64,000 nucleotides of DNA from Bordetella hinzii LMG 13501 (GTDB lineage: Bacteria > Pseudomonadota > Gammaproteobacteria > Burkholderiales > Burkholderiaceae_B): positions 62,001 through 126,000 of the forward strand of contig NZ_LRUJ01000011.1 of the NCBI RefSeq assembly GCF_001548475.1, given 5' to 3'. Within the stretch, counting starts at the first letter, position 1. Each line of letters opens with the position of its first letter. This document shows, in pieces, positions 10,578 through 19,100 of this stretch. Below the pieces are notes generated by a model that saw nothing but the letters and a program-made list of their open reading frames with translations, searched no databases and had not been told where the DNA came from. Made by a program: the position numbers and the translations under genes.

Positions 10578-10817
10578 TCAGCCCGGGCGCAGGCGCTGCA
10601 GGGCGCGGTCGACGATGCCCGGCAGCTCGGCTTCCAGGCGCGCGCGCATGTCCGCCGCGGCCTGGGCGGCGGCCTGCTCGATGGCCTGTTCGAGTTCTGC
10701 CTGCAGCAAGGCGCGCAGTACGGTGTCCGAGGCGATGTCGGCGACGGCGGCCTGGCCAGGCTCGTCGTGACGCTCGGTGAGGACGGGGATACCGGGATCC
10801 GAAAAAGGGGCAGACAT
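10578..10817 (-). CDS. Small hypothetical protein next to holC
   Basis: A 79-residue acidic/Ala-rich protein. The N-terminal third is Pro-rich and polar (SDPGIPVLTERHDEPG); the rest is a predicted amphipathic helix (ALLQAELEQAIEQAAAQAAADMRARLEAEL in two pieces about 36-66). A similar short gene beside holC occurs in related betaproteobacteria, I believe, with a PVLTE-like N-terminus (DUF2486-like). It starts 18 bases after holC and ends about 95 bases before the BI-1 gene. Function unknown. Confidence 0.6.
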   Translation of the reverse strand: MSAPFSDPGIPVLTERHDEPGQAAVADIASDTVLRALLQAELEQAIEQAAAQAAADMRARLEAELPGIVDRALQRLRPG

Positions 10818-10835
10818 GATATGCGGAAGAAACCG

Positions 10836-11273
10836 TCAGGCGCTGCGGCTCAGGTCATGGCTTTGCGGCGTATGCCCGGCGGCGACATAGTCGCGCCAGC
10901 GCGCGCGCGCGGCAGCCTTGTCGGCCGGGTCGTCGGAGACGATCTCCAGGACCCGCGCAAAACCATCGTAATGGGGCGGGCAGGCGTCGTCCAGGTTGAG
11001 CAGCCAGGCATCGGGCGCCAGCGCGGCGGCCTGCTGGGGATCGGTGGCGGTGAGCACGATGGGCGTGTCGGCGGCCAGGGCGTCGCGCGCCAGCACGTGG
11101 GGCACGAAGGCGGTGTCGTCAAAGGCCCAGAGCATGCGGTCAAAAGCCGACAGGCGATTGCCGTCGGCGCAATAGACGATGAGCCGCTGGCCTGCCAGAT
11201 AGCGCTTGCGGGCGGTCTGGCAGGCCGCCCGCAAGCGGTCCGGGGCGCCAAAGGCGAAATCGATCCGGGTCAT
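10836..11273 (-). CDS. holC: DNA polymerase III chi subunit
   Basis: A 145-residue chi subunit that bridges the clamp loader (through psi) and single-strand-binding protein. It begins MTRIDFAFGAPDRLRAACQ, typical of HolC. The middle has LIVYCADGNRLSAFDRMLWAFDDTAFVPH, matching the family's DxLLWxFxxxxFIPH pattern, followed by PIVLT. It follows pepA by 16 bases, the usual pepA-holC pairing. Confidence 0.93.
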   Translation of the reverse strand: MTRIDFAFGAPDRLRAACQTARKRYLAGQRLIVYCADGNRLSAFDRMLWAFDDTAFVPHVLARDALAADTPIVLTATDPQQAAALAPDAWLLNLDDACPPHYDGFARVLEIVSDDPADKAAARARWRDYVAAGHTPQSHDLSRSA

Positions 11274-11289
11274 GCGGGCCTGCCTTGCC

Positions 11290-12804
11290 TCAGGCGTTGC
11301 GGTTGAGCAGGTATTGCATCAGCAGCGGCACGGGGCGGCCGGTGGCGCCCTTGTCCTTGCCGCCGCGCCAGGCCGTGCCGGCGATGTCCAGGTGGGCCCA
11401 GGGATAGGCCTTGGTGAAGCGCGACAGGAAGCAGGCGGCCGTGACGGCGCCCGCCTGGGGGCCGCCGATGTTGGCGATGTCGGCGAAGTTGGACTTCAGC
11501 TGCTCCTGGTAGGCATCGTCCAGCGGCATGCGCCAGGCGGTGTCCTGGGCCTGGCGGCCGGCGGCCAGCAAGGCCTCGGCCAGGGCATCGTCCTTGGAAA
11601 ACAGGCCGGTGTTGACGCTGCCCAGGGCGACGACGCAGGCGCCGGTCAGCGTGGCGATGTCGATCACGGCCGAGGGCTTGAAGCGCTCGGCATAGGTGAG
11701 GGCGTCGCACAGGATCAGGCGGCCTTCGGCATCGGTATTGAGGATTTCGATGGTCTGCCCCGACATGCTGGTGACCACGTCCCCCGGCTTGTTGGCCTTG
11801 CCGCTGGGCAGGTTTTCGCAGGCGGCGACCAGGCCGACGACCTCCATGGCCGGGACCAGTTCGCCCAAGGCACGGAAGGTGCCCAGTACGCTGGCCGCGC
11901 CGCACATGTCGTACTTCATTTCGTCCATCGTGGCGGCGGGCTTGAGCGAGATGCCGCCGGCATCGAAGGTAATGCCCTTGCCCACCAGCACCACGGGACC
12001 GGCGGCGGCCTTGGCCTTCTTGGCCGCGGCCGATTTGCCGTTATAGCGCAGCACGATGAAGCGCAGCGGCTCCTCGGAGCCGCGCGCCACCGACAGGAAG
12101 GAGCCCATGCCCAGGGCCTCGACCTGCTTGCGGTCCAGCACCTCGACCTTGATCAGGCTCTTGAAGTCGCGGGCCAGCTTGCGGGCCGTGTCGCCCAGAT
12201 AGGAAGGCGTGCAGACATTGCCCGGCAGATTGCCCAGCGTGCGGGCCAGCTCCATGCCGTTGGCGATAGCCGCGCCCTCGCGCAGGCCCAGCTGGGTCTG
12301 CGCGGTGTCGGCGCGCTCGACGACCTGGGTGATTTTCTTGAGCTTGGGGCGGGCGTCACGGTCGGGCTTGCCGAAGGTGGCGTCGTAATGATAGGTGGCC
12401 TGGCCGGCGGCGATGGCCGCGGCGCGGGCACGATCGCGCACGCCGGCGTTCTCGACCGGCAAGGAGACCAGGGTGGATACGCCCTCGGCCAGCTGCGCAG
12501 ACACGCAATAGGCGGCGAAAGCCTGCTCGGCGCTGGCATGGGCGCGGGCGTTGTATTCCTCTTGCTTGCCCAGGCCGACCAGCACGACGCGCTGGGCCGA
12601 CACACCGGCCAGATTGCGCAGCACCAGGGTGGCGCCGGCGCGGCCGCGGAACTCGGCTTTGGTGACGGCGCGGATGGCGCCATTGCTCGCGCGATCGATC
12701 GTGTCGGCGGCGGGGCCGAGCACGCCGTCGGCGTACACGCCCACGGCCAGGGCCGAGGTCTTGATCTGATGCAGGGAAGCAGTGGTCTGTGTGCTAAATT
12801 CCAT
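11290..12804 (-). CDS. pepA: Leucyl/cytosol aminopeptidase PepA
   Basis: A 504-residue M17 metallo-aminopeptidase that removes N-terminal residues from peptides; homologues also bind DNA in plasmid resolution and carAB control. The catalytic domain shows [16 protein letters not shown] (metal Lys/Asp), the [13 protein letters not shown] loop and the NTDAEGRL signature. The ATG at 12804 is chosen because it begins the normal MEFST-type N-terminus; eighteen upstream in-frame codons run into the divergent lptF promoter region. Only 54 bases separate it from lptF. Confidence 0.96.
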   Translation of the reverse strand: MEFSTQTTASLHQIKTSALAVGVYADGVLGPAADTIDRASNGAIRAVTKAEFRGRAGATLVLRNLAGVSAQRVVLVGLGKQEEYNARAHASAEQAFAAYCVSAQLAEGVSTLVSLPVENAGVRDRARAAAIAAGQATYHYDATFGKPDRDARPKLKKITQVVERADTAQTQLGLREGAAIANGMELARTLGNLPGNVCTPSYLGDTARKLARDFKSLIKVEVLDRKQVEALGMGSFLSVARGSEEPLRFIVLRYNGKSAAAKKAKAAAGPVVLVGKGITFDAGGISLKPAATMDEMKYDMCGAASVLGTFRALGELVPAMEVVGLVAACENLPSGKANKPGDVVTSMSGQTIEILNTDAEGRLILCDALTYAERFKPSAVIDIATLTGACVVALGSVNTGLFSKDDALAEALLAAGRQAQDTAWRMPLDDAYQEQLKSNFADIANIGGPQAGAVTAACFLSRFTKAYPWAHLDIAGTAWRGGKDKGATGRPVPLLMQYLLNRNA

Positions 12805-12858
12805 GAAGATTTCCCGAGTGCGTCGAACGTTGCGGACGATTATCCCGCATATTCTCAC

Positions 12859-13971
12859 ATGTCTCTATTTAAACGGTCTGTCGTCAGCGAGATTACCAGT
12901 CACGCGGGCGTGGTGTTTTCCACTCTCGTGGTGGTATGGCTGAGTGTCCTGCTGGTGCGCCTGCTGGGCGAGGCCGCGGGTGGTTCCATCGGCGCCGACG
13001 TGGTGCTCGGCCTGGCCGCGTTTTCCACCATCACCGCCTTGCCCACGATTCTCGCGGTCTCCCTCTTCATCGCGGTGTTGACCACGGTCACGCGCAACTA
13101 TCGCGAATCCGAAATGGTGGTGTGGTTCGCCAGCGGCCTGTCCCTGGCCGACTGGCTGCGGCCCGTGCTGCGCGTGGCCATTCCGGTGGCGGCCGTGGTG
13201 GCGGGACTGACGCTGGTAGCCTCGCCTTGGGCCTATCGCCAGATCGGCGAATACCGGGAGCGCTTTGAACAGCGCTCCGACCTGTCCAAGGTGGCGGCCG
13301 GCCAGTTCGCGGAATCGGGCCGTGGCGACCGGGTATTTTTCGCCGAAGATCCCGCCGATCCGCGCGACGAGCTGGGCGCGGTGTTCGCACGCGCCATCGA
13401 TCCCGAATGGTTCAGCGTGCTCACGGCCAAGAGTGCGCGGGGAGAAACCCTGCCCAACGGCGACCGCTTCCTGGTGCTGTCGGGCGGCCATCGCTATGAC
13501 CTCAAGCCCGGCACGCCTGAAGTGCGGCTGACCAATTTCGAAGAGTACGGCATCCGCCTGGAGAGCAAGGCGGGCGATGATCCCATCGCCGAGGCGCGGG
13601 CGGCGGCTGAACGTTCGAGCAAGGCGCGTTCGACGGCGCAATTGATGCAGGACAACACGGACAGCGCCTGGTCGCAGGTCATGTGGCGTGTGTCCATGCC
13701 GCTGGCGGCCCTGAACCTCGCGTTGCTGGCCATTCCGCTGGGCGCGGTCAATCCGCGCCTGGGGCGTTCGGGCGACTTGCTGATCGCCGGCCTGGTCGGT
13801 CTGCTCTATATGAATCTCATCAATTTGTCGCGCGCCTGGATCAGCAGCGGCAAGCTGCCTTTCGGCGTGGGGGTGTGGGTCATCCACGCCATCGTGCTGG
13901 CTTTCACGGTCTTCCTGCTCTATAAGCGCCTGCGCGTGAAGGCGCCCAAGCCGCCGAAGGCCGCGGCCTAG
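12859..13971 (+). CDS. lptF: LPS export permease LptF
   Basis: A 370-residue YjgP/YjgQ family protein, one of the two transmembrane subunits of the LptB2FG extractor that moves lipopolysaccharide out of the inner membrane. Three hydrophobic segments lie at the N-terminus (about 15-37, 47-75, 100-120), a periplasmic beta-jellyroll in the middle (about 125-265), and three at the C-terminus (about 278-350). The N-terminal [12 protein letters not shown] is typical of LptF. It is divergent from pepA, as usual. The partner lptG, normally next in line, is absent: a convergent LysR gene ends eight bases after it. Confidence 0.92.
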   Translation: MSLFKRSVVSEITSHAGVVFSTLVVVWLSVLLVRLLGEAAGGSIGADVVLGLAAFSTITALPTILAVSLFIAVLTTVTRNYRESEMVVWFASGLSLADWLRPVLRVAIPVAAVVAGLTLVASPWAYRQIGEYRERFEQRSDLSKVAAGQFAESGRGDRVFFAEDPADPRDELGAVFARAIDPEWFSVLTAKSARGETLPNGDRFLVLSGGHRYDLKPGTPEVRLTNFEEYGIRLESKAGDDPIAEARAAAERSSKARSTAQLMQDNTDSAWSQVMWRVSMPLAALNLALLAIPLGAVNPRLGRSGDLLIAGLVGLLYMNLINLSRAWISSGKLPFGVGVWVIHAIVLAFTVFLLYKRLRVKAPKPPKAAA

Positions 13972-13979
13972 GCGCGGTT

Positions 13980-14903
13980 TCAGTCTTTGCCCGTCACCAG
14001 CTCGCCGGCGCGGCCGGCGAGCAGATCCCGGTTGCGCTCGGCCGCCTCGCGCATGAAGTCCCACAGCAGGCTGACGCGCTTGAGGCGGTAGAGGTCCTCG
14101 TGGCAATACATCCAGAAGCTGCGCGTGATCGCGACCTCGCCGCCCAGCACCGGTGAGAGCCTGGGATCCTGGGCGGCGATGAAGCAGGGCAGGATGGCCA
14201 GCGACTGGCCTTGCAGGGCCGCATGGTATTGCGCCACCACACTGGTGCTGCGCAGCACGACCCGGCTGTTGGGCAGGAGATCCTCCAGGTAGCGCAGCCG
14301 CTCGCTGAACAGCAGCTCGTCCACATAGCCGATGAAACTATGGCCGGCAAGGTCGGCGCGCGAGCGGATGGGCGGGTGGCGCGCCAGGTATTGAGGGGTG
14401 CCGTAGAGCATGAGGGTGTAGTCGCACAGCCGGCTGCATACATAGGGACCGCGCTGGGGGCGTTCGATGGTGATGGCCAGGTCGGCCTCGCGCTTGGACA
14501 GGCTGACAAAGCGCGGCACCGGCAGGATATCCAGCGTGATGTGCGGGTAGCGGCGCTGGAAATCGGCCGCCAGCGGGGTGACGACATAGCTGCCGAACCC
14601 TTCGGTGGCGCCGATGCGGATATGCCCGGACAACGCCTGCCCGATGCCCGAGAGGCTTTCCCGGGCGGTATGCACCGTGCTTTCCATCTGCTCGGCATAG
14701 ACGAAGAGGCGCTGGCCGTCCTCGGTCAGCACGAAGCCGGCGCTGCGCGATTTCTCGAACAGCAGGCTGCCCAGCTCGGCCTCCAGGGCCCGGATACGGC
14801 GCGCCACCGTGGTGTGCTCGACGCCCAGGGTACGGGCCGCCGCGCTTACGCGCTGGCTGCGGGCCACCTCCAGAAAGTAGCGCAGGCTGTCCCAGTCGAG
14901 CAT
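13980..14903 (-). CDS. LysR-family transcriptional regulator
   Basis: A 307-residue LysR protein. Residues 1-60 form the winged helix-turn-helix (LRYFLEVARSQRVSAAARTL; VEHTTVARRIRALEAELG); residues about 90-295 form the inducer-binding domain. The VEHTTVARRI recognition helix is that of the subgroup that includes many amino-acid and aldehyde regulators. The ATG at 14903 is chosen by the MLDWDSLRYFLEVA start. It is divergent from a periplasmic binding protein and mmsA, with a palindromic site in the shared 160-base gap, so it is the likely regulator of that cassette. Confidence 0.9.
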   Translation of the reverse strand: MLDWDSLRYFLEVARSQRVSAAARTLGVEHTTVARRIRALEAELGSLLFEKSRSAGFVLTEDGQRLFVYAEQMESTVHTARESLSGIGQALSGHIRIGATEGFGSYVVTPLAADFQRRYPHITLDILPVPRFVSLSKREADLAITIERPQRGPYVCSRLCDYTLMLYGTPQYLARHPPIRSRADLAGHSFIGYVDELLFSERLRYLEDLLPNSRVVLRSTSVVAQYHAALQGQSLAILPCFIAAQDPRLSPVLGGEVAITRSFWMYCHEDLYRLKRVSLLWDFMREAAERNRDLLAGRAGELVTGKD

Positions 14904-14936
14904 GGCGGCGTCCCCTGTCCTGTGGTGATTTTTTCG

Positions 14937-14970
14937 TTGTGCATGAATGCACAATACATGTGCATTCATG
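14937..14970. promoter_or_regulatory. Candidate LysR operator between divergent genes
   Basis: TTGTGCAT (14937-14944) and ATGCACAA (14947-14954) form a perfect 8-bp inverted repeat with a two-base centre. Overlapping it, CATGAATGCACA (14942-14953) is repeated inverted as TGTGCATTCATG (14959-14970), a 12-bp match with a five-base spacer. Position and design fit a LysR recognition plus activation site. The related element TTGTGC-N4-GCACAA occurs at 17888-17903. Confidence 0.6.
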
Positions 14971-15063
14971 GCGTTGCTTGTGGATTTTCACACATCTACA
15001 CTAGTTTGAGCCACTGCCGCGCACGGCGGCGGGCCAAGAAAAAAATCCACAGGAGACAAGTTC

Positions 15064-16281
15064 ATGAAGATGCATGCGCGCGGTATCGCCGCAGGCCTGT
15101 GCCTGGGCGCCTTGCTGGTGGGGCAAGCCATGGCGGCCGACAAGCCGCCGGTCAAGATCGGCGTGTTGACGGACATGTCGGGCACGTATGCGGGCATGGG
15201 GGGAGCCGGTTCGGTGGCCGCCGCCCAGCTGGCCATCGACGATTGCCTGGCCGCCGAGTGCAAGGGCATGAAGATCGAGCTGGTTTCCGCGGACAACCAA
15301 AACAAGGCCGACGTCGGGGCGGCGCGCGCGCGCGAGTGGTTCGATCGCGACGGCGTGACGGCTATCGCCGACTTGACCAATTCCGCGGTCGCCCTGGCGG
15401 TGCAGGGCATTGCCCGCGAGAAGAACAAGGTGGTGATGTTCTCCGGCCCGGCCACCACGGCGCTGACCAACAAGGAATGCTCGCCGCTGGGCTTTCACTG
15501 GATGTTCGACACGTATTCGCAATCCGCCGGCGGCGCCAAGGCGACGGTCAAGGCGGGCGGCAAGTCATGGTTTTTCGTGACGGTGGACTACGCCTTCGGC
15601 CATTCGCTGGAGGCGGATACGGCCAAGGCGGTCAAGGCGCTCGGCGGCACGGTCGCCGGCAGCGTGCGCCATCCCTTGAACGCGCCGGATTTCGCGTCTT
15701 ATCTCTTGCAGGCGCAGAGTTCCAAGGCCCAGGTGGTGGCGCTGGCCAATGGCGGGCAGGACACGGTCAACGCGGTCAAGCAGGCGCGCGAGTTCGGCAT
15801 CGTCGACGGAGGGCAGCGCCTGGTCTCGCTGCTGATCTTCCTGTCGGACCTGCGGGCGCTGGGCCTGGACAACGCCCAGGGCCTCTCCTATGTCGACGGC
15901 TTTTACTGGGATTACGACGATGCCACGCGGCAATGGTCGGCGCGCTTCGAGAAGGCTTTCCGCGGCCTGAAGCCCACCATGACGCAGGCCGGCGTGTATT
16001 CCAGCGTGCTGCACTACCTGCGCGCGGTGGCCGCCAGCGGCAGCACCGATGGCAAGGTCGTGGCCGACAAAATGCGCGAATTGCCGATCAAGGATCCCAT
16101 CATGCGCAATGCCTCCATCCGTCCGGATGGGCGCGTGATCCACGATATGTATCTGTATGAAGTGAAAAAGCCTTCGGAGTCCAAGGGCGGCTGGGATTAT
16201 TCCAAGCTGGTGGCGACGATTCCCGCGGCCGAGGCATTCCAGCCCTTGGCCGATTCCACCTGCCCGCTGGTCAAGCCCTAG
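15064..16281 (+). CDS. ABC transporter periplasmic binding protein, branched-chain amino acid (LivK-like) type
   Basis: A 405-residue exported solute-binding protein. The signal peptide ends near AMA24|A25. The mature start KIGVLTDMSGTYAGMGG is the type-I fold typical of the Peripla_BP_6 (LivJ/LivK, amide-binding) family, and two lobes follow with the inter-lobe segment near FVTVDYAFGH. The ligand is not identifiable from sequence. No membrane or ATPase subunits are nearby, so it would have to work with a transporter elsewhere. It lies 61 bases before mmsA and opposite the LysR gene. Confidence 0.85.
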   Translation: MKMHARGIAAGLCLGALLVGQAMAADKPPVKIGVLTDMSGTYAGMGGAGSVAAAQLAIDDCLAAECKGMKIELVSADNQNKADVGAARAREWFDRDGVTAIADLTNSAVALAVQGIAREKNKVVMFSGPATTALTNKECSPLGFHWMFDTYSQSAGGAKATVKAGGKSWFFVTVDYAFGHSLEADTAKAVKALGGTVAGSVRHPLNAPDFASYLLQAQSSKAQVVALANGGQDTVNAVKQAREFGIVDGGQRLVSLLIFLSDLRALGLDNAQGLSYVDGFYWDYDDATRQWSARFEKAFRGLKPTMTQAGVYSSVLHYLRAVAASGSTDGKVVADKMRELPIKDPIMRNASIRPDGRVIHDMYLYEVKKPSESKGGWDYSKLVATIPAAEAFQPLADSTCPLVKP

Positions 16282-16342
16282 CGCCGATTCATACCCAAGG
16301 GGGCCGGCCGGCCTCCCATCCAAGCAGTCTGAGGAGCAAGCA

Positions 16343-17836
16343 ATGAGCGAAGTCCCCCGCGTGCCGCTACTGATCGGCGGCAAACTGGTGCAGTCCAAGA
16401 CCACGCAATGGCGTGATGTCATCAATCCGGCCACGCAGGAAGTCGTGGCCCAAGTGCCTTTCGCCACCCGCGAGGAGCTGGACCTGGCGGTCTCCAACGC
16501 CAAGGAAGCGTTTCAAACCTGGCGCAATGCGGGACAGGGCCAACGCATGCGCGTCATGCTCAAGTTCCAGCAACTGCTGCGCGATAATACGGCCAAGCTG
16601 GCCGAGATGATCACGCGCGAGCATGGCAAGACGCTGCCCGACGCCGAGGGCGAGGTCGGGCGCGGGCTGGAGGTGGTGGAGCACGCCTGCTCGATCGCCA
16701 GCCTGCAGCTGGGCGAGTACGCCGAGAACGCGGCCTCCGGCATCGACGTCTACACCTTGATCCAGCCGCTGGGCGTCTGCGCCGGCATCACCGCTTTCAA
16801 TTTCCCGGTGATGCTGCCCTGCTTCATGTTTCCGATTGCCGTGTCCTGCGGCAATACCTTTGTGCTCAAGCCTTCCGAGCAGGATCCCTCCGCCTCGCTC
16901 TACCTGGCGCAGCTGGCGCTGGAGGCGGGCCTGCCGCCGGGCGTGCTGAATGTGGTGCACGGCGGTCCGGACATCGCCAACGGCTTGTGCGAGCATCCTG
17001 ACATCAAGGCCGTGTCCTTCATCGGATCGACCCGGGTGGGCACCGAGATCTATGACCGCGCATCCAAGGCGGGCAAGCGCTGCCAGTCCATGATGGGGGC
17101 GAAGAACCACTGCGTCATCCTGCCGGATGCGGATCCTGAGGTGGCGCTCAACCAACTGGTGGGCGCGGCTTTTGGCGCGGCCGGCCAGCGCTGCATGGCC
17201 ACCTCGGTGGCGGTGCTGGTGGGCGAGGCGCGCAACTGGCTGCCCGATTTCGTCGAGCGCGCCAAAAAGCTCAAGGTCAACGCCGGCACCGACCGCCAGG
17301 CCGACCTGGGGCCGCTGGTGTCGGTCAATGCGCGCAAGCGCGTCGAGGGCCTGATCCAGAAGGGCGTGGAAGAGGGCGCCAAGCTGCTGCTCGACGGCCG
17401 CGGCATCAAGGTCGAGGGCTATGGCGACGGTAATTTTGTCGGGCCGACGATTTTCGATGGCGTGACCGAAGACATGACCATCTACCAGGACGAGATCTTT
17501 GGCCCGGTGCTCTGCGTGGTGGGCGTGGAAACGCTGGAGCAGGCCGTGGCCTTCGTCAACCGCAATCCGAATGGCAACGGCGTGGCGCTGTTCACCCAGG
17601 ACGGGGGCGCGGCGCGCTACTTCCAGAACAACATCGACGTCGGCCAGGTGGGCATCAACATCCCCATCCCCGTGCCGGTGGCCTGGTTCAGCTTCACGGG
17701 CTCGCGCGGCTCCAAGCTCGGCGACCTCGGTCCCAATGGCAAGCAGGCGGTGCAGTTCTGGACGCAGACCAAGACAGTCACGGCGCGCTGGTCGGCCCAT
17801 GGCCGCTCGGTGAACACCACCATCACCATGCGCTGA
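16343..17836 (+). CDS. mmsA: Methylmalonate-semialdehyde dehydrogenase (CoA-acylating)
   Basis: A 497-residue aldehyde dehydrogenase of the MmsA/IolA group, which converts methylmalonate or malonate semialdehyde with CoA and NAD to propionyl-CoA or acetyl-CoA in valine, thymine, beta-alanine and inositol breakdown. The nucleophile is Cys284 in GQRCMATS, the MmsA-type motif; the N-terminal PATQEVVAQVPFAT and IPIPVPVAWFSFTG segments also match MmsA. The glutamate used by hydrolytic ALDHs is not in the usual place, as in CoA-dependent members. With the upstream binding protein it forms a small catabolic cassette ended by a terminator. Confidence 0.92.
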   Translation: MSEVPRVPLLIGGKLVQSKTTQWRDVINPATQEVVAQVPFATREELDLAVSNAKEAFQTWRNAGQGQRMRVMLKFQQLLRDNTAKLAEMITREHGKTLPDAEGEVGRGLEVVEHACSIASLQLGEYAENAASGIDVYTLIQPLGVCAGITAFNFPVMLPCFMFPIAVSCGNTFVLKPSEQDPSASLYLAQLALEAGLPPGVLNVVHGGPDIANGLCEHPDIKAVSFIGSTRVGTEIYDRASKAGKRCQSMMGAKNHCVILPDADPEVALNQLVGAAFGAAGQRCMATSVAVLVGEARNWLPDFVERAKKLKVNAGTDRQADLGPLVSVNARKRVEGLIQKGVEEGAKLLLDGRGIKVEGYGDGNFVGPTIFDGVTEDMTIYQDEIFGPVLCVVGVETLEQAVAFVNRNPNGNGVALFTQDGGAARYFQNNIDVGQVGINIPIPVPVAWFSFTGSRGSKLGDLGPNGKQAVQFWTQTKTVTARWSAHGRSVNTTITMR

Positions 17837-17857
17837 GCGGCCCTCGCGGCCCCCGGA

Positions 17858-17889
17858 CCCCGGCCCAGAGAGGGCCGGGGTTTCTATTT
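17858..17889 (+). terminator. Terminator after mmsA
   Basis: CCCCGGCCC (17858-17866) and GGGCCGGGG (17872-17880) make a perfect 9-bp stem with an AGAGA loop, followed by TTTCTATTT. Confidence 0.8.
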
Positions 17890-17903
17890 GTGCAATCGCA
17901 CAA
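17888..17903. promoter_or_regulatory. Palindrome TTGTGC-N4-GCACAA
   Basis: A perfect 6-bp inverted repeat with an AATC spacer lies just after the mmsA terminator and upstream of the CysB-type gene. It shares both half-sites with the 14937-14954 element in front of the binding-protein gene, so the same LysR-type protein may bind both. Confidence 0.45.
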
Positions 17904-17913
17904 GCTTATTTAA

Positions 17914-17950
17914 ATAAGTAATATAGGATGGCTCTTATATTACTTATAAT
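17914..17950 (+). promoter_or_regulatory. 12-bp inverted repeat and -10 of the CysB-type regulator gene
   Basis: ATAAGTAATATA (17914-17925) and TATATTACTTAT (17936-17947) are perfect inverted arms with a ten-base spacer. A consensus TATAAT (17945-17950) overlaps the right arm, 23 bases before the gene's ATG. A 14-bp palindrome (CTTATTTAAATAAG, 17905-17918) overlaps the left arm. The block is strongly AT-rich against its surroundings. It looks like a self-repressing promoter. Confidence 0.6.
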
Positions 17951-17973
17951 CAGCTGCACGAATAGGGGCCTCC

Positions 17974-18918
17974 ATGAACCTCCAGCAATTCCGATTTGTG
18001 CGCGAAACGATCCGTCGGGACTTCAACCTCACCGAAGCCGCGCGGATGCTCTACACCTCCCAGCCTGGCGTGTCCAAGGCCATCATCGAGTTCGAGGACG
18101 AGCTGGGCATCAAGATCTTCGAGCGCCATGGCAAGCGCATCAAGGGACTGACCAAGCCCGGCCTGGCCGTCTCACAGGTGATCGACCGCATCATGCGCGA
18201 AGTCGATAACCTGAAGAAGGTCAGCGATGAGTTCGCCCGCCGCGACGAGGGCGGCCTGGTCATCGCCTGCACTCATACGCAGGCGCGCTATCTGCTGCCC
18301 CGTGTTATCCCGGCGTTCCGCAAGCAATTCCCCAAGGTGCATCTGTCGCTGGCCGAGGGCAGCCCCGCCCAATTGGCCGAGATGGTGCTGCACGAGCAGG
18401 CCGACCTGGCCCTGGCCACGGAATCCCTGGCGCTGACGCCGGGACTGGCGACGCTGCCGGTCTATGCCTGGGAGCACACGGTGGTGGTGCGGCCGGACCA
18501 TCCGTTGGCCGAGCTCAAGTCCTCCGAGGCCAAGCGGCTGAGCCTGGCCCAGTTGGCCGAATATCCTATCGTGACCTACGACCGCGCCTTTACGGGCCGC
18601 AGCACCATAGACGAAGTCTTCGCCAACCAGGCCATCCATCCGGACATCGTGCTCGAAGCCATCGACGCCGATGTGATCAAGACCTATGTGGACGTGGGCC
18701 TGGGCATAGGCATCATCGCGGGCGTGGCCTATGACCCGAGGCGCGATGGCAATCTGGTCGGTCTGCCGGTGGGGCATTTGTTCGGCACCCACACCACCCG
18801 TGTCGGCGTGAAGTCGGGCGTGTTCCTGCGCGACTACGTCTACACCTTCCTGGAGATGCTGGCGCCGTCGCTGACGCGCCAGGTGGTGACCGACGCCGTG
18901 CAAGGCCTGCCGCGCTGA
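17974..18918 (+). CDS. CysB/Cbl-type LysR regulator
   Basis: A 314-residue LysR regulator of the CysB group, which controls sulfate assimilation genes using acetylserine or adenylyl-sulfate signals. The N-terminus MNLQQFRFVRETIRRDFNLT with TSQPGVSKAIIEFEDELG is characteristic of CysB/Cbl, as are FERHGKRIKGLT and, in the effector domain, the CTHTQARYLLP and TYDRAFTGRSTIDEVF segments. No sulfur genes are near. Whether it is CysB itself or a Cbl/SsuR paralogue cannot be decided from this window. It stands alone between two terminators. Confidence 0.88.
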   Translation: MNLQQFRFVRETIRRDFNLTEAARMLYTSQPGVSKAIIEFEDELGIKIFERHGKRIKGLTKPGLAVSQVIDRIMREVDNLKKVSDEFARRDEGGLVIACTHTQARYLLPRVIPAFRKQFPKVHLSLAEGSPAQLAEMVLHEQADLALATESLALTPGLATLPVYAWEHTVVVRPDHPLAELKSSEAKRLSLAQLAEYPIVTYDRAFTGRSTIDEVFANQAIHPDIVLEAIDADVIKTYVDVGLGIGIIAGVAYDPRRDGNLVGLPVGHLFGTHTTRVGVKSGVFLRDYVYTFLEMLAPSLTRQVVTDAVQGLPR

Positions 18919-18930
18919 GCGCCGCCCGAG

Positions 18931-18956
18931 CCGCCCTCCCAGGGCGGTTTTTTTTT
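18931..18956 (+). terminator. Terminator after the CysB-type gene
   Basis: CCGCCCT (18931-18937) pairs with AGGGCGG (18941-18947) across a CCC loop, followed by nine T residues. Confidence 0.92.
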
Positions 18957-19017
18957 GATAGAGGCAGGGCGATGCTCAGGGAAGCTATGCCCACCGGCAA
19001 ACCCATTGAAATAATCA

Positions 19018-19069
19018 AATAAGAATCACTCTCATTTGATTTGACTAAACAATGGGAATCATTATCATT
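19018..19069 (+). promoter_or_regulatory. Two Fur-like boxes and promoter before the DUF2325 gene
   Basis: AATGGGAATCATTATCATT (19051-19069) differs from the usual 7-1-7 Fur pattern AATGATAAT-N-ATTATCATT at two positions. A second copy (19018-19036, 15 of 19 bases identical to the first) lies 33 bases upstream. A promoter TTGACT (19041-19046), 16-base spacer, TATCAT (19063-19068) is overlapped by the downstream box, the geometry for iron-dependent repression. Confidence 0.7.
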
Positions 19070-19100
19070 ACCACACACGCAACAACCGATGAGGTGAATC

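Noticed and set aside
11206-12858. Plus-strand open frame running across pepA into lptF
   Set aside because: The part over pepA is antisense and featureless; only the in-frame segment from 12859 encodes LptF.
14211-16160. A 649-codon plus-strand frame across the LysR gene and the binding-protein gene
   Set aside because: It is antisense to LysR in its first half and out of frame with the binding protein in its second half.
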